A stretch of 46,926 bases of DNA from a virus: positions 1 through 46,926 of IMG/VR virus record IMGVR_UViG_3300017917_000355, one strand, 5' to 3'. Shown one piece after another: positions 8,231 to 16,878 of this stretch. Below the pieces are notes generated by a model, which had not been told where the DNA came from, ran no database searches, and saw only the letters and a program-made list of their open reading frames with translations. A program made the position numbers and the translations under genes. Each line of letters opens with the position of its first letter. Positions within the stretch are counted from its first letter, which is position 1.

Positions 8231-9150
8231 AGAATCAACTCTGGGTTGAAAAGTATCGTCCTAGTAGCGTATCTGATTACGTATTCGTGGATGAACGTCA
8301 AAAAGAACAAGTTAAGCAATGGATTAAAGACGGATCCATCCCCCACCTATTATTCAGCGGTGATGCTGGTACAGGTAAGACTACACTAGCAAAGGTTCTA
8401 ATCAATGAACTAGGTGTAGAAAGCTATGACGTTATGGAAATCAACGCAAGTCGTGAAAACGGCATTGATAATCTGCGTGATAAGATCAATGGTTTTGTTA
8501 GCACAATGCCTTTTGGTACGTTCAAGATCGTATTGCTTGACGAGGCTGACTATTTGACTCAACCTGCACAGGCTGCATTGCGTAATGATATGGAAGCATA
8601 TCATCAAACTGTTCGCTATATCTTGACTTGTAACTATCAATACAAGATTATACCAGCACTTAAAAGCAGATGCCATGAGTTCCATATCGCTAAGCCAGAT
8701 ATGACAGAATTTACTGCACGTGCGGCTACTGTATTAGTATCCGAAGGTGTAGAATTTGATTTAGACACACTTGATACGTATGTTCGTGGCACATATCCTG
8801 ACTTGCGTAAGTGTTTGAATCAATTGCAAGTCAATAGCAACAGTGGTAAACTATTGCCTGCACAAGCACAGGGTTCTAGTGAGCATGACATACTGATTGA
8901 AGCTACAAACCTGTTCAAGAAGGGTAAGATTCTTGAAGGTCGTCAGCAATTGATGCAGTACATCGCTATGTATCCTACTCGTATTGAAGATACTTACAAG
9001 TGGATGTACGAGAACTTGGATCTGTGGGGCAAGGATCAAGAAAAGAAAGATGCAAGTATCGTTATCATTCGTAACGGTCTAGCAAATCTGCCGCTAGTGG
9101 GCATACCTGAGATTTCACTGGCAGCAACACTAGTGGAGTTAACAGCATGA
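8227..9150 (+). CDS. 44: Sliding-clamp loader ATPase subunit (gp44-like)
   Basis: A 307-aa AAA+ ATPase of the RFC/gp44 type. WVEKYRPS at the N-terminus, Walker A GDAGTGKT (residues 45-52), Walker B LLDEAD (103-108) and the SRC arginine-finger motif (ALKSRCHEF) are all present. In T4, gp44 forms the loader that opens and places the gp45 clamp, working with gp62. A gp45-like clamp is encoded at 37231. A gp62-like partner is not recognisable in the two genes that follow. ATGA overlap with the gene upstream. Confidence 0.93.
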   Translation: MKNQLWVEKYRPSSVSDYVFVDERQKEQVKQWIKDGSIPHLLFSGDAGTGKTTLAKVLINELGVESYDVMEINASRENGIDNLRDKINGFVSTMPFGTFKIVLLDEADYLTQPAQAALRNDMEAYHQTVRYILTCNYQYKIIPALKSRCHEFHIAKPDMTEFTARAATVLVSEGVEFDLDTLDTYVRGTYPDLRKCLNQLQVNSNSGKLLPAQAQGSSEHDILIEATNLFKKGKILEGRQQLMQYIAMYPTRIEDTYKWMYENLDLWGKDQEKKDASIVIIRNGLANLPLVGIPEISLAATLVELTA

Positions 9151-9404
9151 GATATTTGATGATTACGTTCTTCCGTAAACCCGGAGGACAAATTGATGAA
9201 CAGGTTCAGGTTTCTAAAAAAGTCAAAATGAGTGACGCTCAGACCTGCAACGTGATCTTGGACTTTGAGAAAAAGAAAATTACTAAGTGCGTGATTGAAG
9301 GTAAAGTAGTTGACAGTGATTGGGACAGAATGTGTGAATACTACAAGCGTGTTTATCCCTCATTGATTGACCAGCTTGAAAAGAACAATGCAGTTCAAAG
9401 TTAA
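9147..9404 (+). CDS. Small conserved protein following the clamp loader
   Basis: An 85-aa protein (MRYLMITFFRKPGGQIDEQVQVSKKV...), beta-rich with a helical C-terminus (WDRMCEYYKRVYPSLIDQLEK). It overlaps the end of gene 44 by 4 bases and the next gene by 17 bases. The location matches that of small conserved genes downstream of gene 44 in T4-like phages. It is too short to be a normal gp62 (T4 gp62 is 187 aa). No function can be given. Confidence 0.65.
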   Translation: MRYLMITFFRKPGGQIDEQVQVSKKVKMSDAQTCNVILDFEKKKITKCVIEGKVVDSDWDRMCEYYKRVYPSLIDQLEKNNAVQS

Positions 9405-10302
9405 TTTCACAAACGAAATCTCACTATATTATCAATTAGTGGACCATGACATTGTACGTCACTGGTCTACACTTATAATGGCACAGACCGTCGATACGTG
9501 CTGTAAGATCAATCACTATTCAGGGTATAATGACCCTGAATTAGTGAGAGAGAGATTAGATAGACTATTTGAGTTGGTCGATATCATAAACTCGGTAGTA
9601 GATAACAAAATAGAGAAAGCAACATTTTCCAAAGAAACTTTCACGAATGCATTGAACATAATGCATGTTCATTTCCCCGAGTTTAAAAGTAGGAATGAGT
9701 ATCGTTCGATCAAGATATATTTGGATGAGTACAATGACACTATACATTGGTTAGAATCTATCCTACCAGACTTCTATAATCAAAAAAACGACAGTAGTAA
9801 ATTTTCAATAAAACTTGACTTCAATAAGTCAGAACCTTATCAAACATATTCTATTCCGGAATCTGCGTATCCATTATTCAATGGGTACTTTTCCTTTGGT
9901 CAATTAATGTTACACTATGTACATGTCGGTAGACATGCTTGGGAGTTGTTTTTTTCGAATGATTTAGTTTGCCCCAAAGAACAATATGTACCGCAGCATA
10001 GGTACAAGGCTAGTGTTAGACTGCACTTTTTTGATAACTACTTAGATCAACCTGTTCTTAGAGAACAGTTTGATAAGAAATGGAACTCTTTTTATCTCGC
10101 AAGAGGAGGAAAAGATTTTTTTGAAGCTGAGATTGACGATCCAAAGATTCGTTTTGGATACTGTCAAATAGGTACACTAGAAAAAGTAGCTATACAAGGA
10201 ACAGACTTATCAGGACCATTCAACATGAGACATGTATCTTACATACGAGATAAGATAACAAAAAGTAAAATACTAAACTGGGAAATAATAAACGGGGCCT
10301 AA
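9388..10302 (+). CDS. Conserved phage protein of unknown function
   Basis: A 304-aa protein. The ATG at 9388 (MQFKVNFTNEI) is chosen over a TTG 21 bases earlier. Aromatic- and His-rich, it has a helical N-terminal half (DHDIVRHWSTLIMAQTVD) and a block FGQLMLHYVHVGRHAWELFF near its middle. No nucleotide-binding or catalytic motif is recognised. It resembles hypothetical proteins I know from aquatic T4-like phages only in general terms. The last codons and stop lie inside the bidirectional terminator hairpin shared with phoH. Confidence 0.6.
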   Translation: MQFKVNFTNEISLYYQLVDHDIVRHWSTLIMAQTVDTCCKINHYSGYNDPELVRERLDRLFELVDIINSVVDNKIEKATFSKETFTNALNIMHVHFPEFKSRNEYRSIKIYLDEYNDTIHWLESILPDFYNQKNDSSKFSIKLDFNKSEPYQTYSIPESAYPLFNGYFSFGQLMLHYVHVGRHAWELFFSNDLVCPKEQYVPQHRYKASVRLHFFDNYLDQPVLREQFDKKWNSFYLARGGKDFFEAEIDDPKIRFGYCQIGTLEKVAIQGTDLSGPFNMRHVSYIRDKITKSKILNWEIINGA

Positions 10303-10315
10303 GCCCCGTTTATTA
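10286..10315. terminator. Bidirectional intrinsic terminator between convergent genes
   Basis: A perfect 13-bp inverted repeat (10286-10298 with 10303-10315), GC-rich inside (ACGGGGC/GCCCCGT) and A/T-rich outside, with the 4-base loop CTAA. The outer A/T arms give a U-run on either strand. The loop contains part of the + gene's stop codon, and the last three bases of the right arm are the phoH stop, so the hairpin is built into both gene ends. Confidence 0.85.
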
Positions 10316-11098
10316 ACTGTACAATTTCAAAACATGTTCAATGATTCTGTGTCGTTGTACATCCTTAACATCAAACTTGCACACACTTAGTCCGGGGACT
10401 TTGTATGCTACAAGTCTATCAATAAGGTCCATGAGACCATTCTGAGCAGTTCGTCTATCTGTTTGTTCAACATCTCCTGTAATTACAAGTTTACTACCAA
10501 CTCCAATACGTGTCATAATCATCTTGAGTTGACTCGGTGTTGCGTTTTGTGATTCGTCTAGGACTATCCAGCTATGCTTGAAGTTTCTTCCTCGGCAAAA
10601 TGCTAGTGGTGCGATTTCAATAATCTGTTCTTCTAGCATTTGTTGTATTTCTTTAACTGAGTAATATTCCTGTAGAACGTCTAACAACGGACGAGTCCAA
10701 GGTTCCATCTTAGCGTTAAGATCGCCAGGTAAGAAACCGTGTTTTTCATCGTCCACACTAACCGCGGGTCTTGTCAAAATGATTTTTTGACACTCACCAG
10801 AACGCAGGGCTTTAATAGCAGCCTGCATAGCCAGATACGTTTTGCCTGTTCCTGCAGGTCCTGAAACTACGACTACATCGGTTTCATCGTCTAGGAGGGC
10901 TACTATGTATTTTTCTTGATTCAACGACTTCGGGATAAGATCAACCGGCTTGCGCGGTTTCTTTGGCTGTTGTGCCTGTGCGAAATCTATTGTTTTTGAC
11001 TGGTTCATGTAGAATGTCTTTACTTCATTTTGTGGGAACTGTGTGTATCTGGATGTATTGTCTTTACTGCGTACTGCGCTGGTTTTGCGTTTGCTCAA
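10313..11098 (-). CDS. phoH: PhoH-like ATPase, TTG start
   Basis: A 261-aa P-loop ATPase of the phage PhoH family. Walker A GPAGTGKT (residues 80-87), the RPAVSVDDEKHGFLPGDL segment, Walker B IVLDES (179-184) and the ITGDVEQTD sensor follow the family order. PhoH is common in marine and freshwater phages; its role is unsettled (RNA metabolism or phosphate stress have been proposed). The first 55 residues are a basic, disordered leader. The start is TTG at 11098, supported by AAGGAG exactly 6 bases upstream; no ATG is close by. It is one of only two minus-strand genes and converges on the gene at 9388 through a shared terminator. Confidence 0.92.
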   Translation of the reverse strand: MSKRKTSAVRSKDNTSRYTQFPQNEVKTFYMNQSKTIDFAQAQQPKKPRKPVDLIPKSLNQEKYIVALLDDETDVVVVSGPAGTGKTYLAMQAAIKALRSGECQKIILTRPAVSVDDEKHGFLPGDLNAKMEPWTRPLLDVLQEYYSVKEIQQMLEEQIIEIAPLAFCRGRNFKHSWIVLDESQNATPSQLKMIMTRIGVGSKLVITGDVEQTDRRTAQNGLMDLIDRLVAYKVPGLSVCKFDVKDVQRHRIIEHVLKLYS

Positions 11099-11204
11099 GT
11101 TGTTCTCCTTCGGTAGAGCTTTGATTGCTTTTTCAGAAGCATTCAGAAGATATTTAAATCAGGGTGAACCATGTATATAGCTAGCATTAAAAAGGAAAGT
11201 TCTT

Positions 11205-11213
11205 GTATAAATA
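11205..11213 (+). promoter_or_regulatory. Late-type promoter motif GTATAAATA
   Basis: This exact TATAAATA element matches the T4 late -10 consensus and lies in the 175-base divergent gap between phoH and the gene at 11274. Transcription would begin near 11219, giving a ~55-base leader. The rest of the gap (11099-11204) holds the phoH ribosome-binding site and A/T-rich sequence; no clear sigma70 pair was found there. Confidence 0.5.
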
Positions 11214-11252
11214 TTAGGCTAAGGGTAAAGTTTTCGATTCTGAACAAATAAA

Positions 11253-11275
11253 GTGTAGAGTGATAAATACTACAT
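11253..11275 (+). promoter_or_regulatory. Late motif GATAAATAC inside a start-codon hairpin
   Basis: GATAAATAC (11262-11270) lies 3 bases before the ATG at 11274. GTGTAG (11253-11258) can pair with CTACAT (11270-11275), putting the late motif in the loop and the first two bases of the start codon in the stem. A transcript begun at this late promoter would lack the left arm and be nearly leaderless. The stem is only 6 bp, including one G-U, so this is weaker than the sites at 16879 and 22509. Confidence 0.4.
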
Positions 11276-11900
11276 GAAACATAAATCCGCAGACAACTTC
11301 TTTGATGATATCGACTTTGTTAGTGTTGTGAGCAACATTAAAGGTATCATGACCAGCGACGGTACTATGTCCACATTGCTAGATTTTGAGCGTGTCTTGG
11401 ACGAAGCCGATCTATACGCATTCCAAAACTGGGAGCTAGGAGAGCTAGTTCAGGGACCAAACTCAGGTCGCTATTCAGTGTCATGCGTTTTCATGTGGCC
11501 TTACAAACTAATGCCCGATCCAAGTGGTGCAAAAAGACTTGCAAACATTGGTTGCAACGTATCATTCAAAAAGGGCAAAATCAAAGTACCCATCGAAGTA
11601 AAGAATTACGATGACTTTGTCCAGGGGACACGTTATCCTAAAGGTGTGGAAAAGAAAATTTGGTTTGTGATGATTGAGATTCCTAAAGAACTAATGAACG
11701 AAATCAAAGAAGGTTCTATTGACTTAGCAGACCAAACAATTGACTTGGATGACATTGAGAATGCATACGAGGACGATTTAGATAAAGAGAATACACAAAA
11801 AGAGGGAGAAGCCCCTGAAGATCAAGCACAAGCCGGCGGTATGGGTGGCGGAATGCCTACTGCGCCAGCAGGAGCACCAGGAGCGGTTCCACCGATGTAA
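11274..11900 (+). CDS. Conserved T4-like phage protein with Gly/Pro-rich tail
   Basis: A 208-aa protein starting MKHKSADNFFDDIDFVSVVSN. I recognise the N-terminal and central blocks (LLDFERVLDEADLYAFQNW, WPYKLMPDPSGAKRL, KKIWFVMIEIPKELM) as a conserved protein of aquatic T4-like phages, of unknown role. Residues ~150-180 are acidic, and the last 25 are Gly/Pro/Ala-rich and probably disordered. Late-type promoter motifs immediately upstream suggest late expression and perhaps a virion or assembly role. Two bases separate it from the next gene. Confidence 0.7.
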   Translation: MKHKSADNFFDDIDFVSVVSNIKGIMTSDGTMSTLLDFERVLDEADLYAFQNWELGELVQGPNSGRYSVSCVFMWPYKLMPDPSGAKRLANIGCNVSFKKGKIKVPIEVKNYDDFVQGTRYPKGVEKKIWFVMIEIPKELMNEIKEGSIDLADQTIDLDDIENAYEDDLDKENTQKEGEAPEDQAQAGGMGGGMPTAPAGAPGAVPPM

Positions 11901-11902
11901 TT

Positions 11903-12448
11903 ATGGAAAAGAGAATAATATTTGAAGGTTTAGACTTCCATGACATGGAAGGTCAAATTATCCCACTAGTAACAGTAGACGAATACTCTGCTAAGATGGG
12001 TTCAGATAGTGATGTTGTCACACTGTCTTTCATTGTAAAATCAGAAGCTGCTGGAAACGATCTAGTTGATTGGTTCGAACGTGGTTATGATTGGGTAATG
12101 GATGCTAGCTTGAGTGAAGGTGAGATTGAACCTAATCGCTGGTTAGTATTCGTTGAAATAAGCCGCAGGTCTACTGTGCCCGGCAGAATCATTGAACTAT
12201 TAAAAGACTTAAAAACACTAACAAGCTTGAAGCTGTCACAATGGACTGTACAAGTTGAAGATGAAGATTATGATCCTGAAGAACAAATTCTACACCAGGT
12301 TATCATCTGCAACCCTAATGAATACAAGATTGAAAAAGAAAAAGAAGATGAGTTGAACGAAATGCGTAGTGTAGCGGGGCTATCTACGAAGCCTATCTTT
12401 GAAAAGGACAGTGAACTTAAAGACTTCATCAGCAAAGCTGGATTATAA
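11903..12448 (+). CDS. Conserved T4-like phage protein paired with the preceding gene
   Basis: A 181-aa protein (MEKRIIFEGLDFHDMEGQIIPLVTVDEY...). Alpha/beta composition, with WFERGYDWVMDASLSEGEIEPNRWLVFVE and a run RIIELLKDLKTLTSL. It sits 2 bases after the preceding gene, and the pair looks like a conserved unit in related phages. No catalytic motif or membrane segment is visible. Function unknown; coexpression with the upstream gene and the downstream holin suggests late synthesis. Confidence 0.65.
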   Translation: MEKRIIFEGLDFHDMEGQIIPLVTVDEYSAKMGSDSDVVTLSFIVKSEAAGNDLVDWFERGYDWVMDASLSEGEIEPNRWLVFVEISRRSTVPGRIIELLKDLKTLTSLKLSQWTVQVEDEDYDPEEQILHQVIICNPNEYKIEKEKEDELNEMRSVAGLSTKPIFEKDSELKDFISKAGL

Positions 12449-12468
12449 TAAGAATAAAGGGAGCAAAC

Positions 12469-13038
12469 ATGCCAACTATTTTAGCTAAAAGAGCAGGAAC
12501 AGAACAACCAATAGCAACAGATGATGAACACCATGACCAGCTAGCTGGTGATCCTTCTATACAACAATTCCCGCAAGGTAGTAGCTTTGGTTCGAACGCA
12601 TTCGGTAATAATGCATTTGGATCACCTGCATCAAACTCATTCGGCTCTCCAACTAACCCCGGGTTCCAATCAACCGCAGTAAACAATTTCGGTGGATTAC
12701 AACAGCAACAGCAACAACCTCAGCAGAACTTGACACAAGCAGGTTCTAATGCGGCACAAGGTGCTGACGTACTAGTTGCAAACGATAATACAGATTGGAT
12801 CAACAAGAAATGGCGTCCTGCAATGGGATGGGTGTACATGGCAACATGTACAGCAGACTTTGTATTGTTCCCAATTCTTTGGTCATTGCTACAAGCATTG
12901 AGCAAGGGTAACGTTACAACACAATGGCAACCTCTGACACTACAGGGTGCTGGTTTATACCACATCGCAATGGGTGCAGTTCTAGGTATCGCAGCATACG
13001 GTCGTACAAAAGAAAAGATCGAGGGCGCGGCTAAGTAA
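12469..13038 (+). CDS. Holin-like membrane protein
   Basis: A 189-aa protein with a Gln/Asn/Gly/Ser-rich, probably disordered N-terminal ~105 residues, then WINKKWRPAMGWVYM leading into a hydrophobic segment (~119-144) and a second one (~162-178), ending with the basic tail YGRTKEKIEGAAK. The N-K-x-W-R-P entry and R-T-x-E-K exit are characteristic of the holin family related to the 3-TM gene-transfer-agent-release holins. It would permeabilise the inner membrane and let the GH19 endolysin (731) reach the wall. The low-complexity N-terminal extension is unusual and may regulate timing. AAGGGAG precedes the start. Confidence 0.75.
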   Translation: MPTILAKRAGTEQPIATDDEHHDQLAGDPSIQQFPQGSSFGSNAFGNNAFGSPASNSFGSPTNPGFQSTAVNNFGGLQQQQQQPQQNLTQAGSNAAQGADVLVANDNTDWINKKWRPAMGWVYMATCTADFVLFPILWSLLQALSKGNVTTQWQPLTLQGAGLYHIAMGAVLGIAAYGRTKEKIEGAAK

Positions 13039-13041
13039 ATA

Positions 13042-13070
13042 TTGACAGAAACAGAGAAATCTGTTACACT
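13042..13070 (+). promoter_or_regulatory. Sigma70-type extended -10 promoter for a leaderless transcript
   Basis: -35 TTGACA (13042-13047), 17-base spacer, -10 TACACT (13065-13070) preceded by TGT, i.e. an extended -10. Six bases then lead directly to the ATG at 13077, so transcription should start at the start codon. No Shine-Dalgarno sequence is present. Box sequences and spacing closely match the site at 33527, which has the same TACACT. Confidence 0.8.
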
Positions 13071-13076
13071 GTAAAT

Positions 13077-13892
13077 ATGGATCATTACGCTACGCTAGGG
13101 ATAGCCAAAACAGCTAGTCCCGACGAAATCAAAAAAGCATATCGCAGATTGGCGAGTAAGCATCACCCTGACAAGGGTGGTGATACTGCCATGTTTCAAA
13201 AGATCGAAGAAGCATATCGCACTCTGTCAGATCCGCAGAAGAAACAAGAATACGATAACCCAAAACCCGATTTCCAAGGCTTTAACTTTGGTGGATTTGG
13301 AAACGATCCTAGCATGTTCAGCGGTGACATGGACCCCAGAGATATCTTTGCACACATCTTTGGGCAACGTGCAGGAAACCCATTTGCTAATCGAAATCAA
13401 CGACAAGTATTCAGAACTCAAATGGCAGTGTCACTAGGAGATGCATATTTGGGTTCTAGTCAGATTCTAAAAATACAAACACCCACTGGGCAAAAAGTTA
13501 TCACAATCGATATACCCAAAGGTATTCAGACTGGTGCCCAAATCAAATATGACACTGTGCTAGACAATGCGACATTGTTGGTAGAGTTTCATGTTCAACC
13601 TCACTTGAAGTTTGAACGTAGAGGTAACGACCTATATTGCAATCAGAAAGTATCAGTACTAGACTTGATTGTGGGCACAACTGTGAATTTCATCACCATT
13701 TCAGGTAAGGAATTTGAGGTTACAATCCCACCCAAAACACAACCTTTTATGCAATTGAAGATACCCGGTCAAGGTATGCCCATTGGCAACAGTAACCAAT
13801 TTGGAGACCAAATACTCTTGCTAAAACCCTTCATACCTGATATAATTGATGACGAGATAACTCAAAGCATTTTGCGTTCCAAATCTAAGTAA
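13077..13892 (+). CDS. DnaJ-like co-chaperone (type II, no zinc finger)
   Basis: A 271-aa protein with an N-terminal J-domain (MDHYATLGIAKTASPDEIKKAYRR in short; HPD at residues 30-32), a Gly/Phe-rich linker (~65-105) and two DnaJ C-terminal substrate-binding repeats (IKTPTGQ/IDIPKGIQ-type at ~140-165, then VSVLDLIVGTTV and QFGDQILLLKPFIP). The four CxxCxGxG zinc motifs of DnaJ are missing, as in CbpA-type Hsp40s. It should stimulate host DnaK; diversion of DnaK to phage replication or assembly is inferred. It precedes a ClpA-like gene by 12 bases, and a sigma70 promoter at its start codon suggests early, leaderless expression of both. Confidence 0.92.
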   Translation: MDHYATLGIAKTASPDEIKKAYRRLASKHHPDKGGDTAMFQKIEEAYRTLSDPQKKQEYDNPKPDFQGFNFGGFGNDPSMFSGDMDPRDIFAHIFGQRAGNPFANRNQRQVFRTQMAVSLGDAYLGSSQILKIQTPTGQKVITIDIPKGIQTGAQIKYDTVLDNATLLVEFHVQPHLKFERRGNDLYCNQKVSVLDLIVGTTVNFITISGKEFEVTIPPKTQPFMQLKIPGQGMPIGNSNQFGDQILLLKPFIPDIIDDEITQSILRSKSK

Positions 13893-13904
13893 CTTAAGGA
13901 AACT

Positions 13905-16172
13905 ATGACAAATTCACCTGAAATTGAAAGCATCATTGAGCAAGCGATTGCTTATGCAAAAGAGCGCAAGCACCAATACGTAACATTGGAGCACTTACTT
14001 CTAGGCCTGATCGACCACAAACCGTTCAAGAAATGCTTGACTAGTTTTGGTGTTGATGTAGATTCAATGAATGAAGAAGTATCAGCGTATCTTAATGGTC
14101 TACATGCTATTGAGAGCAAAGACCCAGAAGTTGTTCCCCGTAGGACAAACAGCTTAGAACGAGCAATGAACCGTTGCGTTACGCAAGTATTGTTCACTGG
14201 TCGTAGACAAGTCACTACTATCGACTTGTTCCTATCTATCGCCGCAGAAGGCAACAGTCACGCACATTACTTTCTGTTGAAGTATGGTATCAACAAGAAC
14301 GAATTCGTTGCACACTGGCAAAAATCATACAAAGGTCAAGAATACAGTACTGGTTTGACTGATAACCAAGCTGACGAGATTCTTGAAGAATACACAACCA
14401 ACATGACCAAGCTTGCAGAGTCAGGTAAGCTTGAACCCGTCATTGGTCGTACTAAAGAACTTGAGGACATTATCAACGTTCTCGCTAAACGATTCAAGTC
14501 TAACGTATTGATGGTCGGTGATCCGGGCGTTGGTAAGACTGCTATTGTTGACGGTCTTGCACAAGCAATCATTAACGATGAAGTTCCTGAATTCTTGAAG
14601 GGTCATGAACTCTATAGTCTTGAAGTTGGTGCATTGCTTGCAGGTAGTAAGTATCGCGGTGACTTTGAAGAAAAGGTCAAAGCAGTTATCGATGCACTGA
14701 ACACCAAGAAGAAAGCTATTCTGTTCATTGACGAAGCACACACTATGAGTGGTGCAGGTTCAAGTAACAGTGGTGGCCCTGACTTTGCTAACATGATTAA
14801 GCCTGCAATCACTAAGGGCACATTGAAAGTCATTGCAAGCACTACATGGGAAGAATTCTACGAATCATTTGAGAAGGATCGTGCATTGATGCGCCGATTC
14901 TATCGCATTGGTGTCGATGAACCAAGTCACGATGCAACCGTTCGTATTCTCAGCGGTCTTGCTAGTCGTTTGAATGACTTCCACGAAGTCAACATTACAG
15001 ACGAAGCTATCAATGCGGCAGTTGATATGGCAACTCGCTATATCCCCGATCGTAAGAACCCTGACAAGTCTATTGATTTGCTTGACGCGGCATGTGCTAA
15101 ACAACGTGTTGCGATGAACACGGACGCAATCATTACTAAGGAACTGATCTACGAACAAGTAGAGAAATATACAGGTGTTCCTGCTGACAAACTCAAGGGT
15201 GACAACATGGAGCGTATCCAGTCACTTGAACTCAATGTCAAGGGCAAGTTGTATGGTCAGGATGAGACAGTTGAACAGGTACTGGAACGTATCTATGTCA
15301 GTTTCGCTGGCATCAGTAACGAAACAAAGCCAATGGCAAGTTTCTTGTTCTTGGGCCCAACAGGTACAGGTAAAACAGAATTGGCTAAGTTGTTGAGCAA
15401 GAACCTCGACATGCCATTGCTCAAGTACGACATGTCAGAATACGGTGAAAAGCATTCTGTGTCTAGCTTGATCGGTCCGCCCCCTGGTTATGTTGGCTTC
15501 GGTGATAGTCAAGTTCAAGGTGGTCGTTTGATTAGCGACTTGTCTAAGAACCCACATGCTATCATGTTGTTTGACGAAGTTGAAAAGGCACACCCCGATA
15601 TCTTCAACATCTTCCTGCAAATGCTTGACGAAGGTACTATCACTGGATCTAATGGTAAGAAAGTCAGTTGCAAGAACACTATCATTATTATGACCAGTAA
15701 CTTGGGTAGTGCTGATGGTGAACGCAACAACATCGGCTTCGGATCACAAGAAAAGATCGGTGAGGATGACAAAGCATTGAAGGAATTCTTCAAGCCTGAG
15801 TTCCGTAATCGTTTGGATCTTGTCTGCAAGTTCGCAAAACTGGATACATTGTCTATCAAGAAAATTGTTATCAAGTTTAGTGAAGACCTCAAGAAGGCAT
15901 TGGCTGATAAACACAATATCAATCTGTCATTGTCTGAGGAAGTTATCGAACATCTTGCAGAAGTCGGTTACGACAAGAAGATGGGTGCTCGTCCTCTTGC
16001 ACGTAAGATTGATGAATTGATTCGTGTCCCGTTGTCTAAGAAGATTCTTTTCGAGCAAATCAAGAATGCAAATATCAATGCAACCCTTGACGAAGAAAAG
16101 AAGATTGTATTCAACACAGTGGTCAAAATGTCAGCTAAGGTGAATGACGATGGGATTATTGAAATCAGTTGA
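13905..16172 (+). CDS. ClpA-like Hsp100 AAA+ unfoldase
   Basis: A 755-aa, full-length Hsp100 protein. It has an N-terminal Clp_N domain (~1-140), a first AAA+ module with Walker A GDPGVGKT (205-212) and LFIDEAH, and a second with GPTGTGKT (484-491), the GPPPGYVGF pore loop and LFDEVEKAH. The length is close to E. coli ClpA (758) and the middle domain of ClpB is absent. IGF at residues 610-612 occupies the place of the ClpP-docking IGL/IGF loop, so docking on host ClpP is plausible. In a phage this could redirect degradation toward host or restriction proteins. It follows dnaJ in one operon, with AAGGA before the start. Confidence 0.93.
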   Translation: MTNSPEIESIIEQAIAYAKERKHQYVTLEHLLLGLIDHKPFKKCLTSFGVDVDSMNEEVSAYLNGLHAIESKDPEVVPRRTNSLERAMNRCVTQVLFTGRRQVTTIDLFLSIAAEGNSHAHYFLLKYGINKNEFVAHWQKSYKGQEYSTGLTDNQADEILEEYTTNMTKLAESGKLEPVIGRTKELEDIINVLAKRFKSNVLMVGDPGVGKTAIVDGLAQAIINDEVPEFLKGHELYSLEVGALLAGSKYRGDFEEKVKAVIDALNTKKKAILFIDEAHTMSGAGSSNSGGPDFANMIKPAITKGTLKVIASTTWEEFYESFEKDRALMRRFYRIGVDEPSHDATVRILSGLASRLNDFHEVNITDEAINAAVDMATRYIPDRKNPDKSIDLLDAACAKQRVAMNTDAIITKELIYEQVEKYTGVPADKLKGDNMERIQSLELNVKGKLYGQDETVEQVLERIYVSFAGISNETKPMASFLFLGPTGTGKTELAKLLSKNLDMPLLKYDMSEYGEKHSVSSLIGPPPGYVGFGDSQVQGGRLISDLSKNPHAIMLFDEVEKAHPDIFNIFLQMLDEGTITGSNGKKVSCKNTIIIMTSNLGSADGERNNIGFGSQEKIGEDDKALKEFFKPEFRNRLDLVCKFAKLDTLSIKKIVIKFSEDLKKALADKHNINLSLSEEVIEHLAEVGYDKKMGARPLARKIDELIRVPLSKKILFEQIKNANINATLDEEKKIVFNTVVKMSAKVNDDGIIEIS

Positions 16173-16875
16173 TAACGTGCCCGGTATCGACTTCTACGAT
16201 TACCGGGATACAGACTACTGGTCTAAGTATACATACCGTGCTAGGGTGACTTTCGAGGGCATTAGGTATGTATACTGGGCGAACACAGTAAACGAATGGG
16301 TAGCTAGAGTAAAGACAGCACGTAAGGCTCGTGGACAAGTTGATCTTACCCAAGATGAAATCAACGCACTGATTGACCAAAAGGCAATCGTTGAAAACTT
16401 CATTAAGTTGCGTAAGAAGCAGAAGAAGGACAAAACCTTCAGTATTCGACTTGAGGGCAAGACTGCCGCTATCTTCTCAAATGACTTGAAATTCCTACAG
16501 AAAATCAAGAAATGGCACCCTGAGATTGTCGTTGACTTTACTATGGTACAGAAGGCAGAATTTTCAGGTGTTAAGTACTTTGTCAATGATCCTCCCAGCA
16601 AGTATCGTGTCTACTTAAAGTCAAGGCGTGTGGATGCAAATATTCCTGAAGATTTGCAGGATTTGTTCAAGCGTTATGAAGCATTGAAACCGTGCAGATC
16701 ATTGGAATATTGGGTCAGTCCCAAGAGTAAAATGAACACTTGGAAGCGCAGATTCTGTAGCGCAACATACTTTATTGACTATAACGATGAATCTACACTG
16801 AGTTATCTAGCACTGGTTCACGGTGAGTTGCTGGGTAAGAAGTATAAACTTGAAAAGCGACCCGATCCTATCTAA
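16150..16875 (+). CDS. Conserved hypothetical phage protein
   Basis: A 241-aa basic protein. The ATG at 16150 is preferred to that at 16144 because AAGGTG then has normal spacing. It overlaps the end of the ClpA-like gene by 23 bases, in another frame. Visible blocks are IDFYDYRDTDYWSKYTYRAR, a helical middle (WVARVKTARKARGQVDLTQD), a beta-rich segment (FSIRLEGKTAAIFSNDLKFL) and RVYLKSRRVDANIPEDL. It could be a DNA-binding or adaptor protein given charge and position, but no family is recognised. Confidence 0.65.
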   Translation: MGLLKSVDNVPGIDFYDYRDTDYWSKYTYRARVTFEGIRYVYWANTVNEWVARVKTARKARGQVDLTQDEINALIDQKAIVENFIKLRKKQKKDKTFSIRLEGKTAAIFSNDLKFLQKIKKWHPEIVVDFTMVQKAEFSGVKYFVNDPPSKYRVYLKSRRVDANIPEDLQDLFKRYEALKPCRSLEYWVSPKSKMNTWKRRFCSATYFIDYNDESTLSYLALVHGELLGKKYKLEKRPDPI

Positions 16876-16878
16876 TAT

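Noticed and set aside
12720-13085. 121-codon minus-strand frame
   Set aside because: Shadow of the holin gene, crosses the strong promoter at 13042, no start signal.
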